NCBI RefSeq assembly: GCF_900106745.1
Contig: NZ_FNNV01000001.1
Coordinates: 806,001 to 870,000, forward strand
Direction of reading: 5' to 3'
Source of the DNA: Paenibacillus sp. CF384
GTDB lineage: Bacteria; Bacillota; Bacilli; Paenibacillales; Paenibacillaceae
DNA: 64,000 bases
Part shown: in pieces, positions 26,218-34,426 of the stretch
Numbering within the stretch: the stretch's first letter is position 1
How the letters are laid out: each line of letters opens with the position of its first letter
Position numbers and translations under genes: made by a program
The notes under the pieces: model-generated
Databases searched by the model: none
Told to the model about the DNA's origin: nothing
What the model saw: only the letters and a program-made list of their open reading frames with translations

Positions 26218-27673
26218 GTTTCACAGTCCTCCTTCTTATGACGTTCCTGATGATGCGGAACGCGACGAATGCGGCTACGAGCGAGATCAGCACCGTCATG
26301 AACGGGCCGAAATTGTCCTTCATCACATCTCGGCGAAATCTCTTATATGCAACGGAGTAGTTTTTGCGGCTCATGCCGAGCTTGAAATATTCCATCGCCT
26401 CTTCGTTCTTCTTCTCCATGAGCAGCGATTTCCCGATGCCCAGGTAAGCGATCTCGTAGTTCGTATTCAGACGCAGCACTTGGCTCCATATCTTGACGGC
26501 TGCGTCATCATTCCCGCTATAATGCTGTATCGTTGCTTGTCTCACCAAGCTGCCGAATTCCGTCGGACGGAAGACCGCAACATTGTTCTTGCCCCGGTCG
26601 AGCACGGCGAGCTTATCGCCGATTCGTTCCACGGCGACCGGCGTATTGAATACGCCAAGCTGATTGCCCCTGTCTCCGAATGCATAGAGCAAATCGCCCT
26701 CGTCATTGTACGTGAACAGACGAGCTCGATTGGAATCCAGCGCTACGTACATGCCGCCATCCAGCACCTTGATATCGGTGAGCTTCGATGGGCCTGAGTA
26801 ATTACCGAACCTGCGAAAACGGATGTCGCCTTTGACAGGCCAATAGCCATACCGTTTAAGCACGTCTTGACCGGACGGATTAAGCCGTTTGATCGTTTCA
26901 TCCGACGTGTTATCGATGGCGGTCGCATAGACGAATCCTTTGCGGTCAATATCGACGCTTGCGAATTCGGTTGGGATGAACAGCTCCATCTGCTGCTTCT
27001 GCGTTTTCGTGGACAAGGATCTCCAGAGCCGTTCCCACAGGCTTGGCGATACGCTAATCGTACCGACGTAGCCCATGAACAGGCTCTTGTCATCGAACTG
27101 CATGATGCCTTCGAAGACGCCTCGGGCGACTACGAATAATCGGTCCGCGCTGTCAACCGTCACCTTAAGCGGCACAAACTTGAAATCCTTCGGCAAAATA
27201 TCCGATTTCGGACTTTCGACGATCTTGATTAGCTTACCGGTGTTCGAAAGCACGACAACCCGATTGTGCTCGGTATCGGCAACGTAGATCTCATTCTTCT
27301 CCGAAACGAACAGCCCTTCCGGCGCAGCGAATCCATCTTCCTTGCCGTTATTATCGAACTTGGTAATGATCTGCTTGACGATTAATTGACTGTCAACGAT
27401 AACTACGCGCGCATTGCCGCTGTCCAGGATATACATGGTGCCGTCCTGAGTCACATACATATCGTTAGGCTGATTGAATTCGCCGACGCCCAAGCTGCTT
27501 CCGGTAATCGCATAATCCGGTAAGTAAGGGGCGGGCAGCGGCACGGCATCCCCGTAGAAATCGTAATTGTAAGCTTCGTAAGGCGCAGCTGCCGAGGCCG
27601 GCGGCGGCGGAACAACGATCGTCATCACCAGCGCTATAATCGCAGCAAGCAGGAGCACTCTCTTTCTTCGCAT
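26198..27673 (-). CDS. Membrane-anchored NHL beta-propeller and TPR protein
   Basis: 491 residues. A signal helix (VLLLAAIIALVMTIVV) ends near a PPPASAAA cleavage-like site. Then come NHL/YncE-type propeller repeats (~50-375: FNQPNDMYVTQDGTMYILDSGN, FAAPEGLFVSEKNEIYVAD and others), a TPR-like pair (~380-435: AAVKIWSQVLRLNTNYEIAYLGIGKSLL), a C-terminal helix (~455-478) and a basic tail inside the cell. The layout suggests an external binding platform held at the membrane. GAGGGGGTGG lies just before the ATG. Confidence 0.8.
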   Translation of the reverse strand: MRRKRVLLLAAIIALVMTIVVPPPPASAAAPYEAYNYDFYGDAVPLPAPYLPDYAITGSSLGVGEFNQPNDMYVTQDGTMYILDSGNARVVIVDSQLIVKQIITKFDNNGKEDGFAAPEGLFVSEKNEIYVADTEHNRVVVLSNTGKLIKIVESPKSDILPKDFKFVPLKVTVDSADRLFVVARGVFEGIMQFDDKSLFMGYVGTISVSPSLWERLWRSLSTKTQKQQMELFIPTEFASVDIDRKGFVYATAIDNTSDETIKRLNPSGQDVLKRYGYWPVKGDIRFRRFGNYSGPSKLTDIKVLDGGMYVALDSNRARLFTYNDEGDLLYAFGDRGNQLGVFNTPVAVERIGDKLAVLDRGKNNVAVFRPTEFGSLVRQATIQHYSGNDDAAVKIWSQVLRLNTNYEIAYLGIGKSLLMEKKNEEAMEYFKLGMSRKNYSVAYKRFRRDVMKDNFGPFMTVLISLVAAFVAFRIIRNVIRRRTVKREAGLY

Positions 27674-27686
27674 GCTTCCACCCCCT

Positions 27687-28553
27687 CTAGTCCTTCATGC
27701 CGGACGTCGTCATCGTTTCGATAATGCGGCTTTGCGAGAATATAAACAGGGCAATCGGCACGCTCATGAGAATCAATGCGACAGCCGAGCCGACGCCGGC
27801 ACGGGCGATCCCGCCGAAAATAATTTGATTGGACGCATAGTGAAGCGTTTTCAACTGTTCGCTATAGATGAATCCGTTGCCGTCCGTCCCCCAAAGCATT
27901 TGGAACAAGAGGATAACGAGCGTCAGCCAAGCCGGTTTCACGTTCGGCATGACGATTTGCCAGAAAATACGGTATTCGTTAGCCCCGTCGATCTTCGCCG
28001 ATTCCAGAAGCGCGTCCGGAATTTGCTCCATGAACTGCTTCATTAAGTAAAGGCCGAGCGAGAATGCGAAGGCTGGCACGATGACCGCCCAGTACGTGTC
28101 GATTAATCCGATCCAGGACATGACCATATAGTTCGGTATTGCCGTGACCTGAGGCGTAAACATCAATGACAGCACGACGACCGTGAAGATGATTTTGCTG
28201 CCCGGAAATTTGTGCTTGGCCAGCGGATAAGCCGCCGCGGAAGCGAGCAGAACGTGACCGACGACGCCCATCCCGGTAATGAAGAACGTATTGAAAATAT
28301 AGCGGGAAAACGGTACCCACGATTGACCTAGCAGCGTCATCAAATCGATGAAATTGCTCGTGGTCGGATGCCTGACGAATAAGGTCGGCGGGAACAAGAA
28401 AATTTCGTCCAGCGGCTTGAACGCCGCATTAATCGCATACACGAGTGGCAGTGCCATGAAGGAAGCGACAAGAGCCAGAAAGACAGTCAGCCAGAACGTT
28501 CCGGCAAAGGAACGATTAACGCGTCTTTTGCGAAGCGGTAGCACGAGCTTCAT
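27687..28553 (-). CDS. Carbohydrate ABC transporter permease, MalG-like (pair B)
   Basis: 288 residues with six membrane segments and the EAA loop DALLESAKIDGANEYRIFWQIVMPNVKPA. The ATG at 28553 has AGGTGGGG about ten bases upstream and lies just beyond the stop of the preceding permease gene, so the two are coupled. The track-length frame reaches further upstream but that part overlaps the neighbour. It forms pair B with 28558-29526, separate from pair A at 21087-23009. Confidence 0.92.
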   Translation of the reverse strand: MKLVLPLRKRRVNRSFAGTFWLTVFLALVASFMALPLVYAINAAFKPLDEIFLFPPTLFVRHPTTSNFIDLMTLLGQSWVPFSRYIFNTFFITGMGVVGHVLLASAAAYPLAKHKFPGSKIIFTVVVLSLMFTPQVTAIPNYMVMSWIGLIDTYWAVIVPAFAFSLGLYLMKQFMEQIPDALLESAKIDGANEYRIFWQIVMPNVKPAWLTLVILLFQMLWGTDGNGFIYSEQLKTLHYASNQIIFGGIARAGVGSAVALILMSVPIALFIFSQSRIIETMTTSGMKD

Positions 28554-28557
28554 GCGA

Positions 28558-29526
28558 TTAGTTCCCCACCTTCCTGAGAAGTCGTTGAACCGCCAAATTC
28601 GCGCCAAGCATCAAGAGGAACAAGACGGTCGCGATCGCGGAAGCGTAACCCATTTCGAATCGAATCGTACCGAAGTCGATCAAGTGCGTAACGATCGTTT
28701 CCGCGGCGTAGTTCACACTCGGGAAGCCGGCCAAGTAGATGGAAACATCCGCTATGGCGAGTGACGCCGTGATCTGGATGACGGCTCCGAACATCAGCTG
28801 CGGCTTCATCGACGGCAGCGTAATATACCATAGCTCCTGCCAACGATTCTTGACGCCATCGACGGCGCCCGCTTCATAGAGCGTCTTGTCTACGGTCTGA
28901 AGCCCTGCGATGAAGGCAAGGAATCCGGTGCCCAAGCTCAACCATAATTGAACGAGGATGACGATTGGCATAATCCACTGTTCCGTTTTTAGCCATAGAA
29001 TCGGGTCAAGGATGACCCCCATCTTAATCAGGAATCCGTTCGCGATGCCGTATCGGTCGCCGGAGAAGATCATCTGCCAGAGAAAGTAAACGTTCCCCGA
29101 AATGGACGGCGCATAGAACACAAGCGTCATGAATGCGCGCAGCTTCGGCCGAAGATCGTTAATAAGCCATGCAAAGATAAAGCAGGCTATGTAGCTGAGC
29201 GGGCCTGTAATAACCGCGAAGAGGATCGTGTTCTTGACCGCAATCAAGAACACGTCGTCTTCTAGAAACAAACGGCCGTAATTTTGCCAGCCGATAAACT
29301 TTGGAAATTCAAGCATATTGAAATAAGTGAAGCTGATCACGATGGACATGATGACAGGCAGAACCGTAAATACGGCAAAGAGCAGCAAGTAAGGCGACAT
29401 TAGAACATAAGAATGCTTGTGTGCCTTCATGATTTCCCATTTGACAGCCCACCAGCTCGGAGTGCTCGTCGCCGCTTGTCCGGCCACTGTCGTTGTTCGT
29501 TGATTTGGCATATCGATATTTGACAT
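28558..29526 (-). CDS. Carbohydrate ABC transporter permease, MalF-like (pair B)
   Basis: 322 residues with six membrane segments and the EAA loop TLYEAGAVDGVKNRWQELWYITLPSMKP. The N-terminus (MSNIDMPNQRTTTVAG) is a polar extension before the first helix (LLLFAVFTVLPVIMSIVISF). AAAGGAGGGG lies five bases upstream of the ATG at 29526. This puts the start 14 bases inside the end of the 978-residue binding-protein gene and makes coupling likely. Confidence 0.92.
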   Translation of the reverse strand: MSNIDMPNQRTTTVAGQAATSTPSWWAVKWEIMKAHKHSYVLMSPYLLLFAVFTVLPVIMSIVISFTYFNMLEFPKFIGWQNYGRLFLEDDVFLIAVKNTILFAVITGPLSYIACFIFAWLINDLRPKLRAFMTLVFYAPSISGNVYFLWQMIFSGDRYGIANGFLIKMGVILDPILWLKTEQWIMPIVILVQLWLSLGTGFLAFIAGLQTVDKTLYEAGAVDGVKNRWQELWYITLPSMKPQLMFGAVIQITASLAIADVSIYLAGFPSVNYAAETIVTHLIDFGTIRFEMGYASAIATVLFLLMLGANLAVQRLLRKVGN

Positions 29527-29539
29527 GTAGACCCCTCCT

Positions 29540-32476
29540 TTATTCCGGCAGGCCGAATTCTTTGCGTTTCGCGCGAATTTCATCTTGGATATACTGCGCG
29601 TAGTCGAGGATCGCTTCGCGCGCTTCCGTATCCGCACCAACGACGACTTTCAAGAATGCGTTCTGCAAATGCCGTCCGGTGAAGTAACCGCCCGGAACTT
29701 CCGGAATGCCGCGGACCCACTCAAATTCCTCTTTCAAGCTGTCATAATCGGCCACTGGCCAAGGCAAGCTGTCAAGCGCTTTGACGTTCGCGGTCGGATA
29801 GCGGGCCGATGCGCCCATAAGCGCTTCCATTTCGCGGCCATACTTCGTCTGCGCTTCCTCGCCTGTCCACCATTTCATAAACTGCCATGCGGCATCCTTA
29901 TCCTTCGCGGCATTAAGCATCAGCGTGCCGCTTCCATTGCTCGGCGTATCCCTGCGGATTGTGCCATCCGGCTGTTTCGTGCCCGGAATCGGAACGAAGC
30001 CCCACATGCCGCGTATTTCCGGAGCGAATACGGACAATTGGTTATACGTCGTGTAGTCGACGATGCCGATCGGCATCTCACCGGTTCTAAAGCGGTTCGC
30101 GAAATCGAATTCACGCTCGAGCTTATAATCGCTGTAGAGGTCGGTCCAAGTTTTGAACGTTTCAACGCCGATCTTGGAATCCAAATCAGATTCCTTGCCA
30201 TCGTTCCTATAAAATTGCCCGCCGTTCTGCATGAGCATCGTAGCAAAGATGGCATTCGGCGGAATGTTCTGCCCCGGAATAGGTACGGAGGTCGGCGGCG
30301 TTGTAATCGGCATGCCCAGCTGCATCCGGTTCTTGTTCAGCACGGCGAGCAGCTTGTACATATCGTCCCAAGTCTGAGGCACTTCAAGGCCAAGCTCGTT
30401 AAGTACATCCTTCCGATAGAAGAGCATATTGAACGTTTGGGTCTCCGGCAGCGCGTAGACACCTTTCTGATACGTGAACGGAACCAGCGCGCTTGGACGG
30501 AACCAATCGGCCACTTCCTTGTAATCCGGGAATTGGGATAGATCCGCCGCAGCTTTGCGCATCGCATAGTTCACCGGAATATCGTTGCTAATTTGCATCG
30601 CTACATCCGGCCCTTGGCCTGCAAGCGTTGCCGGCAGCAGCGTACTCATCTGTACCAGCTTCAGATTCACGTTAATGCCGGTTTGCGGCGTGAAGGTTTC
30701 GTCGATCATCGCTTTCAACGTATTCGCCTGGTCACGGCCGCTTCCGATCCAAACCGTAATGGAACGCGGATTCTTCTCGTCCGAAGCGTTGCCGATTTGG
30801 TTGTAGTCGATATAGAAGGAATACGCGAACGTCATAATCTCATGGCTAAGTCTTGTAAAGAAACCATCACCCGCGGAAGGGAGCTTCTTGTTCGGCGAAG
30901 CGACATAGATTTCATCGATTTGCAGCGGCATTTCGAGCGCCTTCTGGAGCCAAGTGCCCAGACCGCCCGTGTTGCTCTTGTAGGCGGCAAGTCGGCGAGG
31001 GATCGTGTCCGGCTCGTCGATGAGTTCGCCGAGCTGCAGCGCCATCGTCTTGAGCAATGCTTCGGAATCGCTGCTTCCGCCCGACAGTCTCTTCAATTCT
31101 TTGCTGACGGCCGTAAGTCTTTCTTCCTCCTGCTTGAACGTCTTCAGCAGGTTCGGCACCTGCTCGTCCACGCGGTAATCACGGAATTTATCCGGGGATG
31201 CGCCCGTAATCATAATGACTTTGCGGTACATCGCGTTGAGGTTAAACAAGCTGTCCTTCACTTCGCGGATAAGCGGCGCGAATTCGCCGAGCGTGTCTTC
31301 AAGGCGGATGATGTTCTTGCCTTTCTTTAGCTCGAATAGATACGGCTCGTCTCCGCCCATGACATCGACACGGTATCCGCTCTTATATCGGAACGGAATT
31401 TGCTCCGCTTCTCGGAATGGCACCTCGCCGTTCACATAAAGCGTCCGAGTCGAGTAGATGCCGCGAACGAATTGCTGCTTGGTCTTCATAGCAATCTTGT
31501 ATAGTCCGGCTTCTGGAGCGTCTACCTCCCATTCGATCCACTGACCGGGCATTCGCCAATTGTAGCCGCCAATTGTATTCACCCGAACAAGCTCCGGACT
31601 ATACGGCTTCACGGCTGCGCTGGCCCGCTCGGTCTGCGGATAGAGCGTCGGAGACGACTTGGCACGCGCATTCTCGGCTTGAACCGTAATGAGCTGACCG
31701 TCTGTTTCTTTCAATCCCTCCTGCTCGTATCGCTTTACGGTCTCTTCATATAGCGCGGGATGCTTGTCTTGGTACAAGCGCAGCTGCCGAATGACCATGG
31801 GCTCGCGCTGCGATACGAAGGAGAGGGTGTGCGTTCCGGCCGTTAAGTAGAACCGGAAAGGATCCGCATAGTAGCCGTTCGAATCCTTTAGCAGCACTTC
31901 GCGCCACTCGGGCCGCTCAAACTGCTGAGGACGCAGATCGTTTCCGCGGTTGTCCCGCTTCACCTGATCCAGCTGATTGTCCCAGATACGGTCGAACTGC
32001 AAATACCCCGCTTCCTCGAATGGCAGCGCGCCGTCGATTAACAAAGAACGCTCGATGCTAGAGCTTTTTCCTTTAATGGGATAATACTGCACCGACATAT
32101 TGTAAAAGCCCGCTTCAGGGACGCTCACCGTCCAGTCGACTCGCCCTTGCTCACCGCTCATAAGCGAAGTGCCTTTCATCCCCTCATAATTGTCGAGTTT
32201 CTCAAAGTCATCGCCGTCCACTTTGTCATAATCAGAAGCGTTGATGATGACTTCGCGATCAGGAAACCCGGCATTCTCATTCTTAGCCAGGTATGATGTG
32301 TAATCTTCTCGTTCTTGCTGCAACGAGGTCCATGAACCACTTACGAACGTCGACTTCCCGCCTGCTCCGCTCACGTCGTCAGCCCCAAGCTGCGTCCAGA
32401 GCACAATTAGCCCGACCGCTCCAATGATCCCGATCGACCATACCGTCAACTTCTTCTTTCGAACAGTTCCTTTCAC
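29540..32476 (-). CDS. Giant membrane-tethered solute-binding protein with N-terminal beta-sandwich modules
   Basis: 978 residues. An N-terminal helix (KLTVWSIGIIGAVGLIVLW) lacks a lipobox, so the protein is probably held by an uncleaved anchor. Two carbohydrate-binding-like beta-sandwich regions follow (~50-235 and ~260-400, the second with GQWIEWEVDAPEAGLYKIAMKT). A charged helical spacer (~410-540) leads to a family 1 extracellular solute-binding domain (~560-960: SITVWIGSGRDQ, GPDVAMQISNDIP, FNMLFYRKDVLNELGLEVP). Ordinary binding proteins are 400-550 residues. I start at the GTG at 32476 because AGGAGGG lies six bases upstream. Confidence 0.85.
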   Translation of the reverse strand: MKGTVRKKKLTVWSIGIIGAVGLIVLWTQLGADDVSGAGGKSTFVSGSWTSLQQEREDYTSYLAKNENAGFPDREVIINASDYDKVDGDDFEKLDNYEGMKGTSLMSGEQGRVDWTVSVPEAGFYNMSVQYYPIKGKSSSIERSLLIDGALPFEEAGYLQFDRIWDNQLDQVKRDNRGNDLRPQQFERPEWREVLLKDSNGYYADPFRFYLTAGTHTLSFVSQREPMVIRQLRLYQDKHPALYEETVKRYEQEGLKETDGQLITVQAENARAKSSPTLYPQTERASAAVKPYSPELVRVNTIGGYNWRMPGQWIEWEVDAPEAGLYKIAMKTKQQFVRGIYSTRTLYVNGEVPFREAEQIPFRYKSGYRVDVMGGDEPYLFELKKGKNIIRLEDTLGEFAPLIREVKDSLFNLNAMYRKVIMITGASPDKFRDYRVDEQVPNLLKTFKQEEERLTAVSKELKRLSGGSSDSEALLKTMALQLGELIDEPDTIPRRLAAYKSNTGGLGTWLQKALEMPLQIDEIYVASPNKKLPSAGDGFFTRLSHEIMTFAYSFYIDYNQIGNASDEKNPRSITVWIGSGRDQANTLKAMIDETFTPQTGINVNLKLVQMSTLLPATLAGQGPDVAMQISNDIPVNYAMRKAAADLSQFPDYKEVADWFRPSALVPFTYQKGVYALPETQTFNMLFYRKDVLNELGLEVPQTWDDMYKLLAVLNKNRMQLGMPITTPPTSVPIPGQNIPPNAIFATMLMQNGGQFYRNDGKESDLDSKIGVETFKTWTDLYSDYKLEREFDFANRFRTGEMPIGIVDYTTYNQLSVFAPEIRGMWGFVPIPGTKQPDGTIRRDTPSNGSGTLMLNAAKDKDAAWQFMKWWTGEEAQTKYGREMEALMGASARYPTANVKALDSLPWPVADYDSLKEEFEWVRGIPEVPGGYFTGRHLQNAFLKVVVGADTEAREAILDYAQYIQDEIRAKRKEFGLPE

Positions 32477-32528
32477 TGTCAGCCCTCCTATGCGGCGACT
32501 TGATCTGCGGCCAACCTCATATTTTTTC

Positions 32529-32556
32529 ACCTAACAAACTAAAAAATAAGTTAGGT
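32529..32556. promoter_or_regulatory. Inverted repeat ACCTAAC...GTTAGGT upstream of the giant binding-protein gene
   Basis: Seven-base arms separated by 14 bases. The GTTAG/CTAAC core is the same as in the two palindromes around the main promoter at 34201 and 34330, so it may be a third, split site for the same regulator. It lies 53 bases upstream of the GTG. Confidence 0.4.
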
Positions 32557-32605
32557 TGTTATGATCACGAGCTAAGTTGAAGCTGCATCCTGCAATTGGT
32601 GAAAC

Positions 32606-32640
32606 AAAAGGGGCTGTACCGGTTATGTCGGCAGCCCCTT
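32606..32640 (-). terminator. Hairpin after the first binding-protein gene
   Basis: A GGGGCTG/CAGCCCC stem with an inner CCG/CGG pairing, followed by TTTTG on the minus strand. The T run is short. It may cut transcription partly, giving more binding-protein mRNA than downstream mRNA. Confidence 0.6.
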
Positions 32641-32669
32641 CCTTAGTTGCCAGCCCTGCTTCGTTCAGC

Positions 32670-34064
32670 TTATTTCAGCTTATCCAGCGCAGCTTGGCCG
32701 TTTGTCTTATACTTCTCAAGCGTTGCCGCTACGGATTGATTTTTGACGATAACATCATCCATGATCGTGAAGAACGGGAAGTCTGCTACGCCTTCTTCAA
32801 TCGAAAGGCGACCAGTACCGTTTACGTGCTCGATCGCCATCTTGATGTCAGCTTCGTTCTTGAAGCGGGACTCAAGCCAGTCTTGACCAAGGTACTCTTC
32901 TGTCGCTGGGATGTCTTGCAATTCTTCGAAGATTTGGTAGACGATTTGCGGATCCTTCGTTCCTTTTGGAATAAAGTAACCGTTCTGAGCCGTGTTCGCG
33001 AAAGTGTATTTGCCGTCACTTTGAGGACCAGCAGGGTTTGGCACGATACCAACCTCGAAGGTCAGATCACCCATATTCCAGTCATAGTTGATCGACATGG
33101 CGACATCGCCGTCTTTGAACGTATTTGTTTCGTTCCAGTCCATTTTATTGCCTGATTTCACTTTCACGACATTCTCCACATTGTAGAGACGGTTAACGAA
33201 TTCTAGTGCTTCAGACATCTTCGGATCTGTAAAACCTAGCGATAAGTCCGTTTCGTTAACGAACAACGCGCCATTCGTTACGCCAATGTGACGAGCCGCG
33301 TCAGCTGCCCAGCCTGCGTAGCCCCATGTATCTTTCTTGCCATCGTTGTTGGAGTCCGTCGTTGCTTGCTTCGCGATTTCCATGAACTTATCCCAAGTCC
33401 ATTCGCCGCTGTTATACAGATCCTGCGGATCTTGCAAGCCAAGCTTCTTGATTAAATCGCGGTTATAGTACAGCCCGACTGCCGAGATGCCAGGTGTATT
33501 GAACGCATATTCCGTTCCGCCGATTGCCGGCAGCTTCTGAACGTGCTTCTGTTCTTTGTTGATGTCGTTATCAGCCGTTGTGAAATCCGTGAGCGGAAGT
33601 ACCAAGCCTTGTTTAATTGGCGCAATCGAGCGTTTGAACTCCATCATCGAAATGTCGGCCATCGGCTCGCCTGCAAGCACTGCGGTCGTGAACTTGTCCA
33701 TGTATTGATCGAACGGAATGTTCACGAATTCGAGCTTCATGTTATATTTCTCTTCGAGCTCAGCAATCTTCGCGAGGGAAGCTTTCTCGCCAGCCGTTTC
33801 ACCTTTTGGCTTGCCATCCCACCACATGGAGATTTTGATTGTACGGCCGCCTAAATCAATAGCTGCCGCCACAGGCTCGTTCTCTGCGGCATTTTCTTCG
33901 GTTGCTGCATTGTTAGCGGCAGGTTCGGTTGTTGTATTGGATGCAGTGTTGCTTTCGGTTGTGTTTGAGCCATTGCTGCTGGTATTGCTGTTGCCTCCTC
34001 CACATGCACTTAGAGTAAGCATTAACGCGACAGACAGGATTGTAAGTGCTTTCATTTTTCTCAT
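32670..34064 (-). CDS. Sugar ABC transporter substrate-binding lipoprotein
   Basis: 464 residues. The signal peptide ends with lipobox LSAC (Cys ~21), then a Ser/Asn/Thr-rich linker (22-70) and a family 1 solute-binding domain (TIKISMWWDGKPKGET, FDQYMDKFTTAVLAGEPMADI, ALYYNRDLIKKLGLQDP-like segment). It should deliver oligosaccharide to one of the two permease pairs. As first gene of the cluster it lies behind a strong promoter, a cre site and two palindromes. AGGAGG precedes the ATG by ten bases. Confidence 0.92.
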   Translation of the reverse strand: MRKMKALTILSVALMLTLSACGGGNSNTSSNGSNTTESNTASNTTTEPAANNAATEENAAENEPVAAAIDLGGRTIKISMWWDGKPKGETAGEKASLAKIAELEEKYNMKLEFVNIPFDQYMDKFTTAVLAGEPMADISMMEFKRSIAPIKQGLVLPLTDFTTADNDINKEQKHVQKLPAIGGTEYAFNTPGISAVGLYYNRDLIKKLGLQDPQDLYNSGEWTWDKFMEIAKQATTDSNNDGKKDTWGYAGWAADAARHIGVTNGALFVNETDLSLGFTDPKMSEALEFVNRLYNVENVVKVKSGNKMDWNETNTFKDGDVAMSINYDWNMGDLTFEVGIVPNPAGPQSDGKYTFANTAQNGYFIPKGTKDPQIVYQIFEELQDIPATEEYLGQDWLESRFKNEADIKMAIEHVNGTGRLSIEEGVADFPFFTIMDDVIVKNQSVAATLEKYKTNGQAALDKLK

Positions 34065-34153
34065 TGCAAAACAACCTCCTATTTGTTTGTCTTGCCGAAC
34101 TTCGGAGCAATCGCTAACCAGCCTCCGAACTGCATTACTTTACCAGATACCCC

Positions 34154-34170
34154 AAAGTAAACGTTTACAT
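34154..34170 (-). promoter_or_regulatory. Catabolite-responsive element (cre)
   Basis: TGTAAACGTTTACT on the minus strand fits the cre consensus TGWAARCGYTWNCW at every position and contains a 12-bp perfect palindrome (34157-34168). It lies about 60 bases downstream of the predicted start of transcription, so bound CcpA would act as a roadblock. Confidence 0.75.
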
Positions 34171-34200
34171 TTCACCGCTTAATGCCGTCTCACCACCACC

Positions 34201-34211
34201 GTTAGGCTAAC
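34201..34211. promoter_or_regulatory. Palindrome GTTAGGCTAAC, promoter-proximal copy
   Basis: A perfect 5-bp inverted repeat around one base, identical to the copy at 34330-34340. It sits about 14-24 bases downstream of the predicted transcription start, where a bound repressor would block initiation or early elongation. Confidence 0.6.
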
Positions 34212-34231
34212 ATTTCCAAAACCACGAGCCA

Positions 34232-34261
34232 ATCATAGCATCATCTGCCAAAATGAGTCAA
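34232..34261 (-). promoter_or_regulatory. Promoter of the mannan cluster
   Basis: -35 TTGACT (34256-34261) and -10 TATGAT (34232-34237), five of six matches each, with an 18-base spacer. It reads toward the binding-protein gene, with start near 34225 and a leader of about 160 bases. Confidence 0.75.
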
Positions 34262-34329
34262 TTAAAATTTAGCTAAAGCAGCAAAATAATTTATTCATTG
34301 TTTTTTAATTGTTATTTGTTTGTTATTTT

Positions 34330-34340
34330 GTTAGGCTAAC
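34330..34340. promoter_or_regulatory. Palindrome GTTAGGCTAAC, upstream copy
   Basis: Second identical copy, 129 bases from the first, upstream of the -35 box. Two such sites around a promoter suit DNA looping or two-site control. Confidence 0.6.
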
Positions 34341-34359
34341 AGTCATGCTTGACGGCATA

Positions 34360-34402
34360 TAAAAAAAGCCCGCCTGAACGCTTTGACGCATTCGACCGAG
34401 CT
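34360..34402 (-). terminator. Terminator after the lacI-type gene
   Basis: A long imperfect stem (AGCTC... /...GGGCT with GAATGCG/GCGTTC inside) followed by TTTTTTT on the minus strand, 25 bases after the regulator's stop. Confidence 0.8.
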
Positions 34403-34426
34403 TTTCTAGTATTCCCTTATATGCAA

